Assembly (NCBI RefSeq): GCF_037126465.1 | Contig: NC_088203.1 | Location: 81,778,668 to 81,842,667, forward strand | Length of the DNA: 64,000 nucleotides | Source of the DNA: Ornithodoros turicata | Lineage: Eukaryota; Arthropoda; Arachnida; Ixodida; Argasidae | Reading direction: 5' to 3' | In this document: piece by piece, positions 24,930 to 33,870 of the stretch | Numbering within the stretch: position 1 is the stretch's first letter | How the letters are laid out: the number at the start of each line of letters is the position of its first letter | The notes under the pieces: model-generated | Told to the model about the DNA's origin: nothing | The model's input: only the letters and a program-made list of their open reading frames with translations | Databases searched by the model: none | Translations under genes and position numbers: made by a program

Positions 24930-25520
24930 TATTTAGTGGTCAGACGCCAAATTGTCCATATCTTCCATTTCATTTAGTAATAACTCTGGATATAAACGTG
25001 ATACCGAAGATGTCATCGCTTAATTACGTAGTCTGTATATCCATGCTTAATAGCTACGAGTCCGCGGCCCATACCTGTTTCCCTTGCTAGAGCCTGTGAA
25101 GTAGCGTTTGGTCAAATCATTCGTTTTCAAGCGGCCAAAGAACAAACAGGAGACAAGATCACACACAAGTCGCTCTGTTGTTGTTTCGTGTTTGTTCTTG
25201 GTCGCTTGTGGATTTACACCAACCAGCCCAATCTATATACTTCAGACATTTTGGCAAATCGTCGCCGAAGTGGCACTCACTGGCGCCAATTTGTCAGTTT
25301 CCTCTATTTTAGCTCGTAATAACTCTTGATACCAATTTGATACTGACGGAATCATCATAAAATTACGTAGTCTGTGTATCGTCTGCGGAGCGGAGCTGCT
25401 GTGCTTGCTGCACTCTTAGAACTCGCATTTAGTCAATTTGTCGTCCAGAAGGCTATCACAGGCGCCAACCTGCCGATTTCATGCGGTAATCTCCCGATAT
25501 CTGGAAAGTCTCATGCTCGT
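24930..25520. repeat. Very degenerate direct repeat, two to three units
   Basis: TAATAACTCTGGATA and AATTACGTAGTCTGTATATC near 24979-25042 recur as TAATAACTCTTGATA and AATTACGTAGTCTGTGTATC near 25317-25382. The preceding words (GGCGCCAATTTGTC, CAGGCGCCAACCTGCC) suggest a partial third unit near 25460. This is an old tandem duplication of unknown origin. Confidence 0.45.
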
Positions 25521-25669
25521 TCCCACAGTTATACATCACGTCTTATTCTTTATCTTACGCGAATGCTCCCGGGCGTGTTATCGGTGTTGTTATCAGGTCG
25601 GGGCGCGAAAAGCGAATTGTTCGCCTCAAATATGTCCTCCTCTCCCTTCCCAGATCTGTTCCTCCTCAC

Positions 25670-25828
25670 GTACCCGAGCAGCAAAATGTACTGAAAGTCA
25701 AGTGCAATAGGGGTGGACGGTATGTGTCTTATCAATGTTCTTTAGTTTCAAGAGACTGTTCAAGGCCTTCCACCTACCCGTCCACCCCTATTGCACTCAA
25801 CTTTCAGTACATTGTGCTGCTTGGGTAC
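25670..25828. repeat. Inverted repeat, 51-bp arms, 57-bp loop
   Basis: The left arm (25670-25720) and the right arm (25778-25828) are reverse complements with about four differences. Each contains AATGTACTGAAAGT, then GTGCAATAGGGGTGGACGG. No coding sequence is involved. Confidence 0.85.
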
Positions 25829-25923
25829 TCACGCACCACCCTGTAAACTTAGCTTCCTGGCGTAGTCCTCTGCTATCAGGTCAAGCCGGGTTTCAGAGGG
25901 GGTGTCCCTGAATGCTGCTCTTG

Positions 25924-26018
25924 CACAAGCTTTCGTGCAGAACCTGCACTTCATCAGGTGGAGACATTCCATTTGTGTCTTCACCTGATGAAGTGCAGGT
26001 TCTCCACGAAAGCTTGTG
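25924..26018. repeat. Hairpin with 37-bp arms and hammerhead-like sequence order
   Basis: Arms 25924-25960 and 25982-26018 pair with a single mismatch around a 21-nt loop. On the plus strand the right arm reads CACCTGATGAAGTGCAGG, then TTCTCCACGAAAGCTTGTG. The left arm on the minus strand has CTGATGAA, a perfect GTGCAG-GTT-CTGCAC hairpin, then GAAA. CTGATGA plus a hairpin plus GAAA is the core order of hammerhead ribozymes, which some Penelope-like retroelements carry. The extra A before the hairpin is not canonical, so function is uncertain. Confidence 0.6.
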
Positions 26019-26068
26019 AATATGAAAGTTTTATTCCAAAGAGTGCGTCATTCCCTGGACTTATTGTG
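26018..26068 (+). repeat. Second copy of the about 50-bp dispersed motif
   Basis: It reads GAATATGAAAGTTTTATTCC, then GTCATTCCCTGGACTTATT, and matches 9359-9409 in reverse. It follows the hammerhead-like arm without a gap, so the two are probably parts of one retroelement end. Confidence 0.6.
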
Positions 26069-26269
26069 TTCCCGAGCTACTACCAGGCTGGACTGTGCAT
26101 TTTTTTCCTTCATCGCCCAAATGGGATGATTTATGAATACTTGCTGAAAATTTGATATTAAAGACTCCGGTTTATTCAGGTGCAATCATGGATGTGAATG
26201 CACATGAGAGTGAGACCACATCAGAACACATAGATGCCATGAATGTGACAAAACTTCCCTGTAGAAGTC

Positions 26270-26990
26270 CATCATCTTCCCACTTTTCCTCCTATAGGTT
26301 CGATTGCTGATTGCTGAGGTTCCCCGATTGAGCCCCAGATGTACACTTCGCTCGTTGTACTGCCCTCGTTCCTTTGTTCAAACTCCTGGATGTTCCTGTG
26401 AAATATTTCGCCTTGCTCAAACCGAGTATGTACCCATGTTGGACATGAACACTTCTTCGTGCGAGTGCAGAACGTGCAGGTTCAGTGACACTCTGCATCC
26501 CATCTTCTGGTAGGTCTGGAGGAGGCGATCAACAGCTTCTTTGTAATTAACCACCTTGTGAGAAACCAAGTAGCGATTCACTACATCATGGAAACTCTTC
26601 CACGCTGCCCTTTCAACTTGTTGCACTCTGCTCATGAGTACTTCGTCTTGCATTCATTTCCGGGGACTGACGAAAATTCTACTCTTGACTTTTGCCTCTC
26701 ACAGTTTTGGATACTCATCAAGTACCTGAAAGCCTCAGAATTAGGATCGCTTTGAAGAATTGCTTAAGCAGCTCTAGGTTTGTATGAAGAGGTGGCATGA
26801 GGATCCTCTCCTGTCTCACGAGTCACGACTCACGAGTGGCTGACACTTCTTCTTCTTTTTTTTCGCCGACAACGAAGTCGTTCCTCTTGTGTGGTTCGAA
26901 GTGGTTCCTCTCCTCTCGAAGTGCTTCTTCACGTAGCCACCTTGGAGACGCACTTCTCCAATCATAAGGCCTGTTGCATTAAAGTTTCGC
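26270..26990 (-). pseudogene. Decayed copy of an uncharacterised arthropod protein family (PPLH ... FHxxI type)
   Basis: Minus-strand reading, with several stops and frame changes, gives in order: GGYVKKHF, NHFEPHKRNDF, ERILMPPLHTNLELLKQFFK, SEAFRYL, AAWKSFHDVVNRYL, NYKEAVDRLLQTYQKMGCRV, SLNLHVLHSH, then a shifted GEIFHRNIQEFEQR. This order matches large, unnamed, often multi-copy arthropod proteins that share a PPLHIKLG motif and a C-terminal GERFHQDI motif. I know the family only by pattern and have no function for it. In-frame stops and at least two frameshifts make it a pseudogene, possibly transposon-derived. Confidence 0.7.
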
Positions 26991-27603
26991 TCGGCTACCG
27001 CAGCGCCAACTCCCTCCTCATGAATTCAAACAACTCAGGGAAAAAAGATACTGACGCCAGGAATCATCTGGTGGGACCCACGTTGTCCCGCCAGGTGTGT
27101 GCTGCCGGTCGTCCACAATTGGCTGAGAGGACTTGACGTTGATGACGTAAGCCCGCTTCGAAGGGATGTACCCGGCGGTCACGCCGCGCTATTTTGGCGT
27201 GGTGACTGTGCTCCCGGTGCAGTGCACTGAATACGGTTAAAAGGCGATGTGTGTATGACAGTGAGGGATCATGAGAACCGTTTCCGGTAGAGTCCTCGGA
27301 ATTCGTGCAGATCATTTCATGGTCCCTTTGAAAGACGAACGAAACGTGAGAGTCCAGCGGGCGTGGGTGCGTGATGATAACCGCAATGTGGATTGCGACG
27401 TTGCCACACCGTGATAGAACACCGCAGAGAGATAGAAACGTTTAAGTGCAAGCGTGAACAGTCACGAAATGTTAATTGCGATCCAATTAACTCGATCGAA
27501 CCTCAAAATCAATCTGAACAAATAAAAAAAAAACAGTTTTGTGTCACAGGGTATTATCAACTGTAATTGCCATACTGTAAGAGAAAGTTTCATAACCAAT
27601 TTC
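26991..27603. other. Unannotated region
   Basis: No gene was recognised. An A homopolymer lies near 27521-27532, just before the LINE remnant. Confidence 0.5.
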
Positions 27604-27857
27604 AACAAGGAGTCGACGCAGTCTATTTTGATTTATCTAAAGCGTTCGACCTTGTTAATCACTCACTTCTATTTCTTCTTATCTGAGTAACAGGACGAAC
27701 ATTGTGAGTATACGCGGCTCCTTATCGTCGGTTTTTGTATCATTGTCCGGGGTTCCACAGGGGAGGGGGAGGGATATATTTATAACAGAGGGGGGGGGGA
27801 GGAAGGGTCAGCTACGGTTCCACAGGGGCCTGTGCTGGGACCTCTGCTTTTTAATAT
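27604..27857 (+). pseudogene. LINE reverse-transcriptase remnant, part 1 (upstream of the gypsy insertion)
   Basis: The frame shows GVDAVYFDLSKAFDLVNHSL, then after a stop NRTNIVSIRG, SLSGVPQG, and VPQGPVLGPLLFN. These are motifs of a non-LTR reverse transcriptase (the FDLSKAFD catalytic block and the GVPQGSVLGPLLF block). The gene is interrupted at LLFN by the gypsy LTR and continues after 33063 with FVNDVYV. It also contains a small G-rich insertion at 27764-27815. The closest type is CR1/Jockey-like, as at 57-61 kb. Confidence 0.85.
27751..27828 (+). repeat. 52-bp G-rich insertion flanked by a 13-bp direct repeat
   Basis: GGTTCCACAGGGG occurs at 27751-27763 and again at 27816-27828, bracketing a 52-bp insert with G8-9 tracts and an AT patch (GGGATATATTTATAACAG). 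The repeat sits on the GVPQG codons of the dead LINE, so the insert duplicated its target. It may be a tiny retroposed fragment or a repair product. The G tracts could form a G-quadruplex. Confidence 0.75.
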
Positions 27858-27985
27858 TGTGAGAATGAATTAGATGCAGACGCATCGCTATTGTCGACCG
27901 GTGCCCTGTAGCCCGCGGCGCGAGATTCGCTCGTTTTTGCTGATCAGCATCCCTGGCGATCTGACCTATCGAATAAAGCTCTCAC
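27858..27985 (+). repeat. 5' LTR of the gypsy element
   Basis: It is 128 bp, starts TGTGAGAATG and ends GCTCTCAC, with TGTGAGA/TCTCAC inverted ends. An AATAAA polyadenylation word lies at 27972-27977. Such a short LTR is unusual among gypsy elements. A TGGAGGTGCGCC string that could serve as a tRNA primer site begins at 27993, seven bases inside the element, but the tRNA is not identified. Confidence 0.93.
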
Positions 27986-28068
27986 GGTTCGGTGGAGGTG
28001 CGCCTGATCTTCGCCTTTACTCCTAATACTCTACCCTGGAGCTTCGCTCCCGCAGGATACTGCCTACA

Positions 28069-29334
28069 ATGTCGCCACCGCCTTCCGCAGTCGGTGACCA
28101 CCCGACGCCTTCGGGCGACTCTGCTGGGTCTTCATCACCGCTCCTCAGGCCCCGGGGCCCACCGTCCTTCTCGGGAACTGACTCTCTCGATATCGACGAA
28201 TGGTTCAATACCTACGATCGGGTCAGTCGGCACAACAAGTGGGATGATGCCACAAAACTTAACAACGTCGTGTTTTACTTAACCGACTTAGCGAAGACGT
28301 GGTTTCTCAACCATGAAGCGGATTTTACCAACTGGATGGCTTTTTCCGCTGGCATTCGCGAACTCTTCGACCGCCCTGCCTATCGCAAAGCCGATGCCGA
28401 ACACAAGCTTTCGCATCGAACACAGGGTCCCGACGAAACATATACTTCGTACATCGAGGATGTCATCTCTCTTTGCGCCAAAATCGACTCTAACATGTCC
28501 GAAGCCGATAAGATAAAGCACGTCATCAAGGGAGTGCGCGAAGACGCCTTCCAACTCCTTGTCTCTAAGGCCCCAACCTCGATCTCCGACATCGTTACAC
28601 TGTGCCAGACGCTTCAGGATGCGCGCAACGCTCGTATAACCCTCCTACAAGCCTCACCATCGTCATCACTCAACAGCTCCAACTTGTTCGCCCCCGGCAC
28701 CCTGGACACTATCCGTACCATCGTAAGGGATGTTATACGCGAAGAGCTTGCGCGCGTTGGCTTCCCTCCGCCTACACAGGAGTCGTACCAGGCAGAGCCG
28801 GCACCAGTCAACCTTCACACGGTCGTGCGTGAGGAGCTCGCTCACACACTGCGCAGCGCCACAAGCCCTCAGGCTCGGCCGACTTATGCGGACGTCGTGC
28901 GTCTGGCGCCACCGTTGTCAAGTGGCCAGGCTGAACCCGTGGCCTCCCTCACTCACTCACATGAACGCACGCATGCCGACGTCACCACCCGCCGTTCCTC
29001 AGCCTCGCTTACCCGAATTCCGCACATGCTTCTATTGTGGCATTCGCGGGCACATCGCGCGCTATTGTCGTAAGCGGCGTCGTGATCAGCAAGCCTTCTA
29101 CGTGTCACAGAGCGCCTTTCCTGCTGACTACGCCTGGCACAGTCCTGACAACAGTCCGTTTCCATCCTCACAGCGCGTGTGGGATGATTCTCGACGCTTC
29201 CCTGATCGTCCTCCTTACGAACGTGACTCGTCACCTTCACAGCGTCGCCGTTCAGCATCTCCATATCGCGGACGATCACCACCGAGGCCTTCTCCTCGTC
29301 GTCGGTCGCCCACCCCTCCGGAAAACCAGTAGCC
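28069..29334 (+). pseudogene. gag: gypsy gag, one frameshift
   Basis: Gag forms the virus-like particle and packages the RNA. The N-terminal part (from 28069) has a Pro/Ser-rich start and a retrotransposon-gag capsid region with FSGTDSLDIDEWFNTYDRVS, AKTWFLNHEADFTNW and the QGPDETYTSYIEDVISLC homology region. The nucleocapsid end lies in the next frame, with a CCHC zinc knuckle CFYCGIRGHIARYC and an Arg/Ser/Pro-rich tail ending at TAG near 29332. The frame change falls at about 28990-29010, not in a homopolymer. Without it, gag would be a single frame of roughly 420 residues overlapping pol. Confidence 0.88.
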
Positions 29335-32300
29335 GCAGTCCGAGGAGGGCGGGCTGCGCTTGCGGCACCATCGCAACCACCTCCGTCTCTTCAGCACAAC
29401 CTCGTCGACGTGTCCATTGAAGGTTGTGCTGTTGCCGCTTTGATTGACACGGGTGCCGCAACATCGGTCATCACTTCGGAATTATGTGCTCGATTACGAA
29501 AAGTCACGACGCCCTACGATGGTCCCAGCTTGCGAAACGCCTCCGGAAGTCATATTTCGCCCCTCGCCCGTTGCACAGCCCGCGTCACCATCTCAGACGT
29601 AACTTATCCGGTGGAGCTTCTCGTTTTGTCGTCGTGCTGCCATGATCTTATACTAGGTTGGGATTTTCTTCGTGACAACCTCGCCATTATTGACTGCGCC
29701 GGTGAATCGCTCTTTCTGAGCGACATGCCACGCTACGACGCTCTTCATGTCGATAACGCTCTCTGGAACCTTTCTGTGACCGAGGATGTCGTCGTTCCCC
29801 CTCGCTGCACCATGAACGTGGCCCTTTGCCCTCCTCCCTGCTTCCTCGGTCCTCCCTTGTGTGCTGCTCTTCTTTCCCCGAAGAATAACGCCCTCAGCAG
29901 GAAGGGACTTGCGGCACCGTATTCGTTGGTTTGTTTTACGAACAGCACTGTGCATCTCTCGATTACCAACGTTAGTGAGAATCCTGTGCTTCTGCCAGCT
30001 GGTTTCGTCGCTGCTTCTGCAGAACGTACTGATGCGTTATGTGCAATCACTGCCCTCGACGTCACACAAGACGAACCTAGGTCTGGGACCCCGCGCGTCG
30101 ACCCAACCGTCTTTACCCGCATGATCTCCTCTGACCTCCCTCCAGAGGACCTCGCCTCGCTACAGTCGCTGCTTGCTTCTTACGTCCACTTATTCGATAC
30201 AGGCAAGCCTCCGTTAGGCGTTGCTAAGGGAGTCTATCACCGAATCGACACCGGGGATTCTCCACCGCTACGTCAGCGTCCGTACCGTGTGTCTGCTTCT
30301 GAGCGCGCCACCATCGACAAAGAAGTGTCCGACATGTTGTCCCGCGGCATCATCCGGTCCTCCTGCAGTCCGTGGGCATCTCCTGTTGTGCTTGTCACGA
30401 AAAAGGATGGCAGTATTCGTTTCTGCGTTGATTATCGCCGACTAAACAAGATCACTCGCAAAGACCTTTATCCAATGCCACGCATCGACGATGCCTTAGA
30501 CACTCTGCGGAATGCCAATTTCTTTTCCTCCCTGGACTTGAGGTCGGGGTACTGGCAGATCCCGATGGCGGAATCGGACATCGAGAAAACTGCATTTACC
30601 ACCCCTGACGGCCTATACGAATTTACAGTCATGCCATTTGGTCTCTCTAACGCGCCCGCAACATTTGAGCGCATGATGGACACGGTTCTCCGCGGTCTTC
30701 GCTGGCAGACCTGTCTATGCTATCTCGACGACGTCGTCGTGTTCTCCGAAACCTTTCCCGAGCACCTACAACGCCTACGTACAGTCTTCGAGTGTTTCGT
30801 TGCGGCTGGCCTTCAACTGAATCAGAAAAAATGCCACTTCGGGTACCGCCAGATCAAAGTTCTCGGCCACGTTGTCTCCGCGGATGGCGTATCACCCGAC
30901 GCTGAAAAACTTCGAGCTGTGCGCGACTTCCCAGCCCCTACAAATCTGCGCGAGCTGCGCAGCTTCATAGGCCTGTGCTCCTATATTCGGCGATTTATAC
31001 GTGGCTTCGCGACAATCGCCGAACCCTTAACATCCCTCTTGTCTCAGGGCTGTACGTTCCAATGGACCGAACCCTGTGATGCCACCTTCCGTCACCTCAA
31101 GTCCCTTCTTACTTCGGCGCCTGTCCTCTGCCACTTCGACCCGGCCGCGCAGACGGAGCTTCATACGGACGCTAGCGGTGTTGGCATTGGAGCAGTGCTG
31201 GCACAACGGCTACCGTCGGCTTCGATGGAACAGCCGGTCGCATTCGCCAGCCGTGTCCTCAGCAAGCCCGAACGGAACTACTCAACGACTGAGAAGGAAT
31301 GCTTGGCTGTAATATGGGCCGTTCAGAAGTTCCGACCCTATCTCTACGGCCGTCACTTCTTTGTCATTACTGATCATCATGCCCTTTGCTGGCTCTCTAC
31401 CCTCAAAGACCCCTGCGGACGTCTTGGGCGCTGGATACTGCGACTGCAAGAATTTGACATCACCATTAAGTTTAAGTGCGGCCGCTTGCACTCGGATGCT
31501 GACGCGCTGTCCCGTTGTCCTCTGCCACTATCCACACCTCCTGCAGCACCCGACATTCTCCCGGACAACGCAGATGAGTCGCTCTCTCCCCCCTGCTGTC
31601 CTCTAACCACGTACGACCCAGCATTCCTCCGTGCGGAGCAAATGAAGGACACCTCTTTCTCGCGCATCATCTCCCACTTGGACGGCAGCCGTCCTTCCTC
31701 GGACCGTGCCGTCATCCGTAAGAGCAAGAACTTCACACTTCTTGAAGGCGTTCTGTACAAGCGGAATTTCTGCCCCGACGGCAGTCGTTTCCTATTGGTC
31801 GTCCCCAAAAGTATCCGTGAGCAAGTTCTCCGTAGCCTTCACGACGATGCCACGTCCGGTCACCTCGGCTTTTATAAGACGTATGAGAGGGTCCGAAGTC
31901 GGTATTTTTGGCCTCGCCTATACACTTCCGTCAACCGCTACGTCAATGCATGCATCACATGCCAGCGTCGCAAACAATCCCCTCCGCCGCCAGCTGGGTT
32001 CCTTCATCCCCTCCCGCCTCCAGGCCAACCTTTTGAGCGAGTAGGCATCGACCTTTTCGGCCCACTACCCGTCACCCCCTCTGGCAACCGTTGGGTCCTC
32101 GTGGCAATTGACCATGCCTCCCGGTACGTGGAGACGGCTGCTTTGCCGTCCGGCACATCTGAAGAAATTGCGCGCTTCTTTATACTCAACATCCTTCTCC
32201 GTCATGGCGCGCCACGTGTTATTGTCAGCGACCGCGGACGTTCCTTTCTGGCCACGCTGCTTCAAGACATCTTCCGCGCCACCTCTGTGGTCCACAAACC

Positions 32301-32935
32301 AACGTCACACTCACACCACAAAACCACTCACAGAACGATTTAATCACACCCTTGCTGATATGCTTGCTTGCTACGTGTCCGCTACCCATACCAACTGGGA
32401 TGCCATTCTACCTTACGTAACCTTCGCCTACAATTCCGCTGTGCAAGCAACAACTGGATTGAGCCCTTTTCGGCTCGTTTACGGCCGCGACCCCGTTTCC
32501 AATATCGACACCCTGTTCCCGTACACCCCGGACACAGACCACAATAGCACTCTCGCCGACGCTGTCACACGTGCAGGAGAATGCCGACAGCTAGCCCGTT
32601 GTCGCACGTTCGACTGCCAGGCCCAAGCTAAACGGAGATATTACTCACGTCACAAGCATGTTGAATTCCGTCCGGGCGATGAAGTGTGGTTGTGGGCACC
32701 AATTCGTAAACCAGGGCTCTCCGAAAAACTTATCTGCCGCTACCTGGGCCCATACCGAGTCCTGCGTCGTGTTTCGGACGTCAACTACACTGTCGAACCT
32801 ATCAGTCCACCACCCGACCGTCGCCATCGGGGCACTGAGACCGTCCATGTCACACGTCTCAAGCCCTGCATCCCCCCTGACGTCAGTTCGGCTCTCCGCC
32901 AGGATGGCTCCGTCTCAGCCCCGGGGAAGCTGTGA
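29320..32935 (+). pseudogene. pol: gypsy pol (protease-RT-RNase H-integrase), frameshifted in integrase
   Basis: Pol stays open upstream of the first likely start and overlaps the end of gag in the -1 frame, which implies frameshift expression. Domains numbered from the codon at 29410: aspartic protease LIDTGAATSVI (Asp13); reverse transcriptase with SPWASPVVLVTKKDGS, LDLRSGYWQI, MPFGLSNAPATF and catalytic YLDD (437-441 region); RNase H with HTDASGVGIGAVLAQ and TDHHALCWL; integrase zinc finger His811, His818, Cys848, Cys851; catalytic Asp881 and Asp941. A one-base frame change at about 32300-32325 ends that frame at 32343. The third catalytic residue (in LTERFNH, codon at 32333) and the C-terminal tail follow in another frame to 32935. 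Confidence 0.93.
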
Positions 32936-33058
32936 GAATGAATTAGATGCAGACGCATCGCTATTGTCGACTGGTGCCCTGTAGCCCGCGGCGCGAGATT
33001 CGCTCGTTTTTGCTGATCAGCATCCCTGGCGATCTGACCTATCGAATAAAGCTCTCAC
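32931..33058 (+). repeat. 3' LTR of the gypsy element
   Basis: It matches the 5' LTR at all but one of 128 positions (GTCGACTGG here, GTCGACCGG there). It overlaps the last codons of pol (GKL stop at 32935). AATAAA lies at 33045-33050. A short purine tract, GGGGAAG, precedes it. Confidence 0.93.
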
Positions 33059-33063
33059 AATAT

Positions 33064-33862
33064 GTTTGTAAATGACGTATACGTAAGACAGAGTGATTAC
33101 AATTTATTACAGGAGGGCTCTTGGTGCTCTTGGGCTACTCTTGGTGCACGAGCAATTTACTTCGCTTAAATCTGTCTAAGGGTGATGTCGTTTCCTTCAC
33201 ATCAAATGGACTGTTGTGCAGTTACACGATAGGCGCTAGCCATCTTCGACGCGACGATGTTGTTAGGGACCTTGGTCTACTTGTTGGTTCCAAGCTGACG
33301 TTCACAGAACATATTTCTCACACTTTTAGCAATGCTTTTCGCACCTTAAGCATGATTACACGCCTCACAAAAGATTTTCACTTCTGCAAACGCTCGTTTA
33401 TGCTGATACAATGCTCTTGTACTACCGAAACTTGAGCTTGCTTCAGACGCCTGGAATGCTTGTAACGTTACCAGTGCTTCATTACTTGAAAGTGTGCAGC
33501 GGAATTTGATACGTGTCTGATACGACAGACACATTCGTTCAGCGTCTTACTACAATTACTACTACAAACCTACCTAAAATTACTACAAACCTGATCTCCA
33601 TACTCTGTCACAGAGACGCTTCATACGGGACTTTACCGTTTTGTATAACGTGCTTCAAGGCGACATTGACTGTCCTGAATGTCTTTCCTCTGTTCCTTTT
33701 CGCGCACCTACGGTGATTACCAGGCAATATCCAACGTTTTACGTTCCGAAGAGTCATGCGATAAGTCCTTCATATCGAGCCCTTAAGCTCGTCGATAATT
33801 TTTGCGTCGCTCATGGTATTGACATATTTCACGTATCTTTGGTGGATACTACTGGATATTAA
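33064..33862 (+). pseudogene. LINE reverse-transcriptase remnant, part 2 (downstream of the gypsy insertion)
   Basis: The reading resumes at FVNDVYVRQSDYNLLQEG directly after the target duplication, then LELASDAWNAC, ESVQRNLIRV, QRRFIRDFTVLYNVLQGDID, CPECLSSVPFRAPTV and a C-terminal tail ending at the TAA near 33860. Many stops and frame changes are present. This is the thumb and C-terminal region of a CR1/Jockey-like LINE. The insert's youth and this host's decay show the LINE was long dead when gypsy entered. Confidence 0.8.
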
Positions 33863-33870
33863 CTGTTTTG

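Larger units (their letters stand above)
27858..33058 (+). mobile_element. Ty3/gypsy LTR retrotransposon, young but defective
   Basis: The element is 5,201 bp: two 128-bp LTRs, gag, then protease, reverse transcriptase, RNase H and integrase. The 5-bp target duplication AATAT lies at 27853-27857 and 33059-33063. The LTRs run TGTGAGAATG...AAGCTCTCAC and differ at one base only, so the insertion is recent. It landed inside the reverse-transcriptase gene of an older LINE. There is no envelope gene. Domain order protease-RT-RNase H-integrase identifies Ty3/gypsy (Metaviridae-like). Two frameshifts, one in gag and one in integrase, make this copy non-autonomous as read. Confidence 0.96.

Noticed and set aside
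27858..33058. Errantivirus-type envelope gene in the gypsy element
   Set aside because: Pol runs into the 3' LTR with no room for an envelope frame.
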